A stretch of DNA of 5,411 bases from Minisyncoccota bacterium (GTDB taxonomy: Bacteria > Verrucomicrobiota > Lentisphaeria > Oligosphaerales > MVZH01). Below the pieces are notes generated by a model that was given only the letters and a program-made list of their open reading frames with translations, was not told where the DNA came from and ran no database searches. Below are positions 1 to 5,231 of this stretch, piece after piece. The number at the start of each line of letters is the position of its first letter. The stretch's first letter is position 1. The position numbers and the translations under genes were made by a program. The stretch is from positions 1-5,411 of the forward strand of contig JAIPIM010000282.1 in NCBI GenBank assembly GCA_021734725.1, written 5' to 3'.

Positions 1-35
1 TGGATGCGTGGCGGACATACGGCACCTACAACTGA
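1..35 (+). CDS. Possible 3' end of an upstream gene (partial)
   Basis: Reading from base 3, ten codons (DAWRTYGTYN) are followed by TGA at 33-35. The residues look like ordinary protein and the stop lies a normal distance upstream of the next gene. Nothing can be said about function. The other two forward frames are also open for a while: one reaches TGA at 62-64 and one runs on further. The choice of frame is therefore only a guess based on residue composition. Confidence 0.3.
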   Translation, partial: DAWRTYGTYN

Positions 36-119
36 GCGGAGAGCGGGCACGAGAACGCGTGTGAGTAATCGCTTGAAATGCAGCATATGCGGAACGCAAG
101 GAATGAATGGAGATACGAC

Positions 120-786
120 ATGGATCAAATGACATCTCGAAAGCGGTTTGCGCGTATGTTTGCGCATGAGGAGGCGGACCGTATTCCGATTATCGATTCA
201 CCGTGGAGCGCCACAATCGAGAGATGGCAGCGGGGGGGTATGCCGGAAGGAACCGATTACGTGGATTTCTTCGGGCTCGATTCAGTGGCTCGTATCCATG
301 TCGATAACTCACCTCGCTATGAAGTGAAGACCCTGGAGGAGACAGAAGAACACACTGTGTATACGACGTCCTGGGGCGCGACCCTTAAACAGTGGAAGCA
401 TGCAGCGTCAACACCGGAATTCCTTGATTTCACCATTGTCGACCGCGAAAGCTGGGAGAAAGCCAAAGCCCGAATGCGTCCGTCAACCGTCAAGAGATCG
501 CATTGACTGGAAGCATCTGGAGAAGAACTACCGGCGGTGGCGCGAGAAAGGATGTTGGCTGGAGGCCGGTCTGTGGTTTGGGAAAGATCTTTTATTGCAT
601 GGCGGCATCAACGCGGTTCTTTGGGACCATCCGGACCGGATAACGGCTGAGATGGAGCGTGTTGTGCCGGTTATGAAGCAAGGTGGCGGTTACATCTTTT
701 CGTCCGATCACTCCGTGCCGTCGAGCGTCAGTCTTGAAGACTTCAGGCGCATTGTTTCGCTGGCTAAGGAACTGGGATCTTATTGA
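120..786 (+). pseudogene. URO-D family (MtaA/CmuA-like) methyltransferase, frameshifted and internally deleted
   Basis: Relic of a uroporphyrinogen-decarboxylase-superfamily protein of the kind related to corrinoid methyltransferases; the substrates of such paralogues are mostly unknown. The N-terminal half (120 to ~479) has the family-like opening TSRKRFARMFAHEEADRIP, then WGATLKQWK and STPEFLDFTIVDRESWEKAK. ATG 120 is preferred over ATG 78 because GGAG lies about 8 nt upstream and homologues start near TSR. At 480-493 CCGTCAA occurs twice in tandem. Removing one copy restores the frame into RDRIDWKHLEKNYRRW and on to a family-like C-terminus (LHGGINAVLWD, GGYIFSSDHSVPSSVSLEDF) ending at TGA 784-786. 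The restored product would be about 219 residues, whereas from memory the family is around 340-380. EAGLWFG is joined directly to KDLLLHGG near 577-586, so the central barrel seems lost by an in-frame deletion. A functional product is very unlikely. Confidence 0.88.
480..493 (+). repeat. 7-bp tandem duplication (CCGTCAA x2) causing the frameshift
   Basis: Bases 480-486 and 487-493 are identical CCGTCAA units. Before the repeat the reading is KARMRPS. Entering the second copy in the next frame gives PSRDRIDWKHL, so deleting either copy joins both halves seamlessly. With both copies present, translation from 120 runs a few codons further and stops at TGA 504-506. Confidence 0.9.
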
Positions 787-828
787 GTCAATTTGCGCTC
801 GACCATCCAGCTCCGAAACAACCCGGAG

Positions 829-919
829 TTGGGTGAAAGATTCAGGCGAAAGATTACGGTTTTTGAAGCGTTCACACCTTCATCTTTACCGTAATCTTTA
901 CCTTCGTCTTTCATCCCAA
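829..919. repeat. Long imperfect inverted repeat built from AAAGATTACGG-like units
   Basis: The left arm 829-860 and the right arm 888-919 are 32 nt each and pair imperfectly. The innermost 12 bp (849-860 with 888-899, AAAGATTACGGT) are perfect, the outermost TTGGG also matches, and TGAAAGA matches after a 1-nt bulge. The loop is 27 nt (861-887). Each arm is internally repetitive: GAAAGATT occurs twice on the left, and on the right TCTTTACC units follow at about 12-bp spacing (879-890, 891-902, then a degenerate 903-916). In RNA this would make a large hairpin between the pseudogene and the GNAT gene. No T-run follows, so it is not a classic intrinsic terminator. It more resembles a dispersed intergenic repeat. 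Confidence 0.75.
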
Positions 920-961
920 TCGATCACATGGGATGCTTGTGAACTGGTTTTTGAATTTACC

Positions 962-968
962 AGGAGGT
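962..968 (+). promoter_or_regulatory. Strong Shine-Dalgarno for the GNAT gene
   Basis: AGGAGGT lies 9 nt before ATG 978. It is a near-full anti-SD match, fixes the start of the GNAT gene and shows that this organism uses canonical Shine-Dalgarno initiation. Confidence 0.85.
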
Positions 969-977
969 TAAACGACA

Positions 978-1496
978 ATGCCAGATATGCTTGTGAAACT
1001 GTACGAACTCCCGGCGGTGTCTCCGTTGGTGAAGGAACTCGAGGGCCGTGGAATTCTGATTCGCCAGGTCATGCCTTACGAAAAGCACCAGGTTACCGAA
1101 TGGGTACGGCGTACGTTCGGGGAGGGGTGGGGCAGCGAGTGCGATGTTGCGTTCAGTAATCATCCGATATCCTGCTTCATCGCGACTGAAGTGGGTTGCG
1201 TCGTGGGATTTGCCTGTTACGACAGTACGTGCATGAACTTTTTTGGTCCGACAGGGGTTGCCGAGAACAAGCGTGGACAGGGGATTGGTAAAGCCCTGTT
1301 TCTGGCTTGCCTTCACGCCATGAAGGCAAAGGGATTTGCCTACGCGATCATTGGCGGCGCGGGTCCCACCGAGTTTTACGCGAAAGCGGTGGGAGCAACC
1401 ATTATCGAGGGGTCCGTGCCGGGAATCTACCGGGATCAGCTCAAGTCCTCCGCGCCCGCCTTGAAAAAAGATGTCGAGGAGCATGAACAAAGATAA
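978..1496 (+). CDS. GNAT-family N-acetyltransferase
   Basis: 172 residues, predicted cytoplasmic, expected to transfer acetyl from acetyl-CoA to an amine on an unidentified small molecule or protein. The acetyl-CoA-binding motif A is clear: GPTGVAENKRGQGIGKAL at about residues 90-107, with the R/Q-x-x-G-x-G/A signature in RGQGIG (99-104) at the start of the pyrophosphate-binding helix. Downstream, YAIIGGAGPTEFYAKAVGA (122-140) fits the beta5 and later helix region, with Tyr134 in the position where many GNATs carry a general-acid Tyr. The N-terminal ~28 residues (MPDMLVKLYELPAVSPL) precede the fold and look like a conserved extension. It has six cysteines (55, 66, 74, 80, 85, 111), rather many for 172 residues. 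The start is set by AGGAGGT 9 nt upstream. The next gene begins 13 bp after the stop, so the two are probably co-transcribed. Confidence 0.88.
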   Translation: MPDMLVKLYELPAVSPLVKELEGRGILIRQVMPYEKHQVTEWVRRTFGEGWGSECDVAFSNHPISCFIATEVGCVVGFACYDSTCMNFFGPTGVAENKRGQGIGKALFLACLHAMKAKGFAYAIIGGAGPTEFYAKAVGATIIEGSVPGIYRDQLKSSAPALKKDVEEHEQR

Positions 1497-1509
1497 CGAG
1501 GGAAACCCT

Positions 1510-2286
1510 ATGGATCTGAACGATAAAGTAGTAATTGTCACTGGCGCGGGAAGCGGTGTGGGTCGTGCTTTGGCGTTGGAATTCGCGGAGCAAGGTGCAC
1601 GTGTCGTGTGCGCGGCCCGACGAATCGAGCGGATCGAAGAAACGGCGGAAGCCATTGAAGCAAAAGGGGGGACGGCGCTTGCGGTACCGACGGACGTGAC
1701 GGACATGGGTCAAGTGAATCGAATGGTGTCCAGGTCTCTGGAATCGTTTGGTCGGATCGATGTGCTGTTCAACAACGCGGGAAGCTTTGGTGCGCTGGGT
1801 CCAGTCTGGGAGGTCGATCCTGGGCTTTGGTGGAACGACGTAACCGTGAATCTTCGAGGCACCATGCTGTGCTGTCGTGCGGCGCTGGCGCATATGCTGG
1901 AACGCGATAGTGGCATCCTCATTAACATGAGTGGCGGCAACCAGATCGCGGGCGGCACGGGTTACAGCGCGTCAAAAGTCGCGGTTATCCGCTTCACCGA
2001 ACTATTGGCCAGGGAGCTTGAGCACGAGGGTTCCTCGGTATTGGCATTTATCATGGGTCCCGGATTTGTACGCACCGAAATGACCGAGTTGCAAATAGAG
2101 ACGGCTGAAGGTCGTAAATGGCTTCCCTCCAGCAAGCAAGCGGTGGAGCAGGGGCGCAACAGGCCGCCGGAGGATTGTGCACGCGCGTCGGCGAAGTTGA
2201 TACGCGTGGCCTGCCCGGAGTTGAATGGGATGACATTTGGTCCGGATACAGATTTCGACGACGTCTTGGCAGGCCGTCGGAGTTAG
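1510..2286 (+). CDS. Short-chain dehydrogenase/reductase (SDR), classical type
   Basis: 258-residue NAD(P)-dependent oxidoreductase with a Rossmann fold, cytoplasmic. In order: cofactor loop TGAGSGVG (11-18); beta2 end CAARR (34-38), whose arginines suggest a lean to NADP; D62-V63 adenine contact; NNAG (88-91); structural Asn114 in VNLRG; catalytic Tyr152-x3-Lys156 (YSASK). After Lys come FTELLARELEHEG and MGPGFVRTEM (PG motif). The best catalytic serine candidate is Ser141 (NMSGG), only 11 residues before Tyr where about 13 is usual. ATG 1510 is chosen over ATG 1471 because GAGGGA (1498-1503) sits 6 nt upstream, the fold starts at once (MDLNDKVVIVTG), and 1471 would overlap the GNAT gene without a good RBS. 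The substrate cannot be read; polyol, sugar or 3-oxoacyl-like compounds are all possible. It forms a likely operon with the GNAT gene. Confidence 0.9.
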   Translation: MDLNDKVVIVTGAGSGVGRALALEFAEQGARVVCAARRIERIEETAEAIEAKGGTALAVPTDVTDMGQVNRMVSRSLESFGRIDVLFNNAGSFGALGPVWEVDPGLWWNDVTVNLRGTMLCCRAALAHMLERDSGILINMSGGNQIAGGTGYSASKVAVIRFTELLARELEHEGSSVLAFIMGPGFVRTEMTELQIETAEGRKWLPSSKQAVEQGRNRPPEDCARASAKLIRVACPELNGMTFGPDTDFDDVLAGRRS

Positions 2287-2315
2287 CGCCTCGAATCTAA
2301 TGAATTCAAGCCGCC

Positions 2316-2431
2316 TGCAGGACTGGCACTTGTGTCTTCTGAAACCTGACACCTGAACACTGAAACCTGCGACGTCTGGGGGCGTATTATGCGTTGTTTC
2401 CGCCAAAACCGTACTTTTCAGATTGGACTCA
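2316..2431 (+). repeat. ~115-bp intergenic repeat, copy A
   Basis: Aligns with 5117-5231 from TGCAGGACTG to TGGACTCA with roughly a dozen differences, including one 1-bp indel (about 90% identical by eye). The centre is a period-7 array at 2337-2371: TTCTGAA, ACCTGAC, ACCTGAA, CACTGAA, ACCTGCG. It places TGA at 2340, 2347, 2354 and 2361, and so in all three forward frames. It is followed by a conserved stretch (CGTATTATG through CCGTACTT) that includes a start codon at 2389. This copy lies in the spacer after the SDR stop and is not part of a recognisable gene. Confidence 0.9.
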
Positions 2432-2439
2432 GCCTTTGA
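2389..2439 (+). pseudogene. Orphan 16-codon leader matching the GH92 start (probable relic)
   Basis: Within copy A, ATG 2389 opens MRCFRQNRTFQIGLSL and then TGA (2437-2439). The first nine residues are identical to the start of the GH92 gene at 5189, and Gly-Leu at 13-14 also match; after that the sequences diverge. The RBS position reads GGGGG here instead of the GGAG in copy B. It is most simply a duplicated gene start carried along with the repeat. Translation as a short leader peptide upstream of the propeller gene (which starts at 2485) cannot be excluded. Confidence 0.4.
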
Positions 2440-2472
2440 GGTTAATAAATTAATCAGGCCAGGTCGGTGTCT

Positions 2473-2478
2473 GGAGGT
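2473..2478 (+). promoter_or_regulatory. Shine-Dalgarno deciding the start of the BNR gene
   Basis: GGAGGT lies 6 nt before ATG 2485. It would fall inside the coding region if the alternative GTG at 2467 were used, so ATG 2485 is the better start. An AT-rich tract at 2442-2454 just upstream could contribute a promoter -10 region, but no convincing -35 was seen. Confidence 0.75.
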
Positions 2479-2484
2479 TTGTGC

Positions 2485-3753
2485 ATGAAGCATGTTCTGT
2501 TGAGTAATACTGGGAGCGACCGGGCGACGGCGTATGCCATGAGTAACAAGATCGCAGCCCTGCCGGATGGCTATCTGTGCACGTGGCTCGACAATCAACG
2601 GCGGAATCGGTGGGGGCTGGTTGACCGGGAGAATGGCCGCATCGCTGGTACCGGTCCCCTTGGCGATCCGTGTGTGGACAACCACTGTGGCGCCGCGCTG
2701 GCCGTAACCTCCAAAGCCGTTCACGCCATTATTGGCGGTCACCACAGCGCGTTTCACCACTATCGGATGAATTTGTCCGCGGTCGGTGAGTGGCAGTATA
2801 TTGCAACTATTGATGTTCCGGGTACGTATCCAAGTGTAACCAGCGATTCCGATGGACGGTTGCACCTGGCGTTCCGGTCGAGTGCGGACGAACACTGGAC
2901 TCTGGATTATTGCGGGTTCGAGAATGGATGTTGGAGCGAGCCCCAGTCACTCGTCGTTGCCGAGAAGTCCGGGTATATCTATTGGACCAACGGACTTACA
3001 GTCGGGCCGGACGATTCACTGCATCTGGTTCTCGGCAATACACGCGTTATGACGAACGGTGACTTGTACTATGGCGCATCCCACATCGTTTCCAGCGATG
3101 CCGGGCGAACATGGGGTTCCATTGAGCAGAGCGCTATATCTCTTCCCGCGTCCGTTCGGGTTTTGCCGCTGATCAGGGAGGACGATTTTTCCGAGCGTCT
3201 TCAGTCAGCGGCGGATCAACGGGAGCATGAGGCGCCCGGGCCGTGCAACTACAACTACCAGCAGATGCTCCTGTCAAATCCGGTGGTCGACCGGCGCGGC
3301 GTCGTTCACGTGATTCTGCATAACAACCTGACCGGGACCGCGGACCTTATGAGTATAATCGATGACGCATGGCGCGCCAAGCCGTTGACGGCTGTTGCCG
3401 CGGGGGACAAGTCAGGCGTCCGGATTCATCCCCAATCGTCCTTGTCGCTCGGGCCTGACGGTCAGCTTCTGGCGGCTTTGATGGTTGGGCAAACCGAGGC
3501 GTGTGTGTGGGGTCCACCCGGTACGTATATCGTGCGGGTTACGGTCGACGAGAGGGGAGGCGAGATGACAGCGGACCAGTTGGTTCCACGAGCGGATGAC
3601 CGCGCGCAGTGGCTGCCTGCCTTTGAACAACCCGGCGGGACACTGGTCGGCCACATTCCGCCATTGCTTTACACCCGCGGAGTGAATGCCGGAGGGTTTG
3701 GGAATAACAGCAACGAAATCCGGACGGAAGTGACCGTTATTCTGTGGGAGTGA
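2485..3753 (+). CDS. BNR_4-type beta-propeller (sialidase-fold) protein
   Basis: 422 residues that look like the BNR repeat-containing family (Pfam BNR_4 type), a beta-propeller shared by some glycosidases and polysaccharide lyases. Visible marks: DNHCGAALAV (65-74) leading to the histidine-rich GGHHSAFHHYR (84-94), a typical active-site-like stretch; blade signatures of the form D-x-x-G-x-[LV]-H-[LV] at SDSDGRLHLAFR (120-131), GPDDSLHLVLG (174-184), DRRGVVHV and GPDGQLLA; and one perfect Asp-box, SSDAGRTW (203-210). No signal peptide (MKHVLLSNTGSDR), so it probably acts inside the cell, unusual for a polysaccharide enzyme and suggesting oligosaccharide substrates. The start is ATG 2485, set by GGAGGT. 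The next gene starts 5 bp after the stop, so the two should be translated from one message. The catalytic reaction is unproven; it could be a lyase, a hydrolase or a non-enzymatic binding propeller. Confidence 0.75.
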   Translation: MKHVLLSNTGSDRATAYAMSNKIAALPDGYLCTWLDNQRRNRWGLVDRENGRIAGTGPLGDPCVDNHCGAALAVTSKAVHAIIGGHHSAFHHYRMNLSAVGEWQYIATIDVPGTYPSVTSDSDGRLHLAFRSSADEHWTLDYCGFENGCWSEPQSLVVAEKSGYIYWTNGLTVGPDDSLHLVLGNTRVMTNGDLYYGASHIVSSDAGRTWGSIEQSAISLPASVRVLPLIREDDFSERLQSAADQREHEAPGPCNYNYQQMLLSNPVVDRRGVVHVILHNNLTGTADLMSIIDDAWRAKPLTAVAAGDKSGVRIHPQSSLSLGPDGQLLAALMVGQTEACVWGPPGTYIVRVTVDERGGEMTADQLVPRADDRAQWLPAFEQPGGTLVGHIPPLLYTRGVNAGGFGNNSNEIRTEVTVILWE

Positions 3754-3758
3754 GAGAA

Positions 3759-5150
3759 ATGGCGAATGCGCCTCAGAACGTGTCGCTTGTCACAAAGTCG
3801 AATTCCGTCGGGGAGGCCCGTGACCGTTTTCTGGGGGATGTGAAGGCGTGGGCGTATGCATGCATCGAGAGATACAAGGATCAGCCGCCCACCACAGGCC
3901 ATGATCAACTGACGTATACCACCGGATGGGAACCCTACCTTCAGGTTTCGTGTGACGAACATGTTCTCCATTTTCTGTTAGACGTTCAGGAAAAGACGGC
4001 GGCCTTTTTTGCCGATGAAGGACTGTGGCGGCATGGGTACTGGCGGATGCAGGAGGCTCACCACGGCACCGAGCATTTTGAACTTTTTCTGGGATTCATG
4101 AACCGTGTGGCGCCGGGGAACCCAGTCACCCAACGTCAGATTGTCGACGCGGTCGAGCACGTTGGCAACTGGTGCCCGGAGGTTCCGGAGTGGTTCGATT
4201 TTTCAACTGGATTATTCCGGTCTCTCTTCTTTGGTGCCGATGGCGCTCGTCCGGACGAGCATGAGCTTAACATGCCGGATCACTTGCGTTGCGCGAACCT
4301 GCTGGCGCTTGCATTTGAAGTGACCCATGACCGTAAGTATCTTAAATTGGCCGAGTCGTATTCGGCGCGCTGGGCCGCGGCCATTTGTGGTCACGACCAG
4401 CTTCCGATTGGCCTGACCCGGGAGGGGGCCCTTTATGAGCTTTCCGGGGCGAATGAAGACGGTTATCGTTCGTTCGCGGGCATGGCCGGTCGCCTGGACA
4501 CGGACTTGGACCGAGCGGAGAACATTTTGGCCAGCGGCGGGATCCAACTCTTTCTGCGCCTGTGGGACAGCAGTCGGAAGGAGGTGTTTCTTGGAGCTGT
4601 CAAGCGTCTGTTGAGCGTTCTTGTCGACGCGCTTCCGGATCCGGACGCCGGGCCGGTTGCGGATGCCATTCGGCAGTATCGGAATGTCACGGGCGAACGA
4701 GATTACGACCAGTATGTCATGCAGGTTGTGGCTACGTTGACACCCTTTGACATCCACGGCATAGGGGTTGAACTGCCGGAGAAAAAGAAACAACGTCCCC
4801 CCGGCGTGGGGAAGCGCAGCGACATGCCGGTGTGGTACGAAGACGGACGGCCTCGCCGACACAATCCTATGTTGCTTGCGACAGCCGCGCAGATCGACGA
4901 TGATCCGGAAATGGCAACCCGGTCGCTTGATTTGGCACGGGCCTATTTTGCTCTTGCCGTGAGATTAATGCCGGACGGACGGGACCATGGATGCGCCGCG
5001 AGAACGGTGAGCGCAATTGCTCGCGGACACGGGAGGAACAATCACGCGGGAATGACTACCGCGGTGCTCTTGCCGATCATGCAGTCCCGCGGCCATGTCT
5101 GGAACTCGCAACCATTTGCAGGACTGTTACGTGTGTTTTCTGAAACCTGA
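3759..5150 (+). CDS. Helical (probable alpha/alpha-toroid) protein of unknown function, carbohydrate locus
   Basis: 463 residues that I cannot assign to a named family. The composition is strongly helical, with repeated amphipathic helices and aromatic loops, as in (alpha/alpha)n-toroid glycosidases and polysaccharide lyases. The most striking segment is HGYWRMQEAHHGTEHFELFL (92-111), with His101, His102, Glu105 and His106 as candidate active-site residues. Others are HVGNWCPEVPEWFDF, MPDHLRC and, near the C-terminus, ARGHGRNNHAGMTTAVLLP. No signal peptide or membrane segment is visible. ATG 3759 is preferred (GGGAG about 8 nt upstream, 5 bp after the propeller stop) over GTG 3744, which would overlap the preceding gene. 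Its last eleven codons and the TGA lie inside repeat copy B, so the native C-terminus may have been replaced or fixed by the repeat. Tight coupling to the propeller and proximity to GH92 suggest carbohydrate processing; this is inference. Confidence 0.7.
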   Translation: MANAPQNVSLVTKSNSVGEARDRFLGDVKAWAYACIERYKDQPPTTGHDQLTYTTGWEPYLQVSCDEHVLHFLLDVQEKTAAFFADEGLWRHGYWRMQEAHHGTEHFELFLGFMNRVAPGNPVTQRQIVDAVEHVGNWCPEVPEWFDFSTGLFRSLFFGADGARPDEHELNMPDHLRCANLLALAFEVTHDRKYLKLAESYSARWAAAICGHDQLPIGLTREGALYELSGANEDGYRSFAGMAGRLDTDLDRAENILASGGIQLFLRLWDSSRKEVFLGAVKRLLSVLVDALPDPDAGPVADAIRQYRNVTGERDYDQYVMQVVATLTPFDIHGIGVELPEKKKQRPPGVGKRSDMPVWYEDGRPRRHNPMLLATAAQIDDDPEMATRSLDLARAYFALAVRLMPDGRDHGCAARTVSAIARGHGRNNHAGMTTAVLLPIMQSRGHVWNSQPFAGLLRVFSET

Positions 5151-5231
5151 CACCTGAACACTGAAACCTGCAACGTCTGGAGCGTATTATGCGTTGTTTC
5201 CGCCAAAACCGTACTTCGTCGAGTGGACTCA
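5117..5231 (+). repeat. ~115-bp repeat, copy B, bridging two genes
   Basis: Second copy of the element at 2316-2431. Its left end encodes the C-terminal AGLLRVFSET of the upstream gene. Its period-7 array (5138-5172) supplies that gene's stop (TGA 5148-5150) plus TGA at 5141, 5155 and 5162 in the other frames. Its right part carries the GGAG ribosome binding site (5179-5182), ATG 5189 and about 14 codons of the next gene. The whole intergenic connection between the two genes is therefore repeat sequence. Confidence 0.9.

Noticed and set aside
73..101. Promoter with TTGAAA as -35 upstream of the URO-D relic
   Set aside because: At 16-18 bp downstream there is no -10-like hexamer, and the region is GC-rich.
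400..786. Independent 128-residue gene starting at ATG 400
   Set aside because: The first ~30 codons are out-of-frame reading of the URO-D sequence. Only from about 487 does it match the family, so it is the second half of the pseudogene.
829..919. Intrinsic terminator for the URO-D gene
   Set aside because: The hairpin loop is long, the stem AT-rich and imperfect, and there is no T-run after the right arm.
683..1159. + strand open frame spanning the pseudogene end, hairpin and GNAT start
   Set aside because: It runs through the repeat and in the wrong frame through the GNAT gene, with no family resemblance.
957..1706. Long minus-strand open frame over the GNAT and SDR genes
   Set aside because: It covers two well-supported + strand genes with clear family motifs. 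Its own translation has no recognisable fold and no sensible RBS.
2337..2371. CRISPR-like or short direct-repeat array
   Set aside because: The units are only 7 bp with no spacers. It is a simple tandem heptad array.
2002..2895. Long minus-strand open frame from the SDR across repeat copy A into the BNR gene
   Set aside because: It crosses gene boundaries and the repeat. The heptad array has no stop in this reverse frame, which artificially lengthens it.
4212..4862. Minus-strand open frame inside the toroid-like gene
   Set aside because: Antisense shadow in a GC-rich gene; no motif, and basic low-quality composition.
2316..5231. Composite transposon bounded by the two repeats
   Set aside because: No transposase gene, terminal inverted repeats or target-site duplication was seen. 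The enclosed genes are metabolic.
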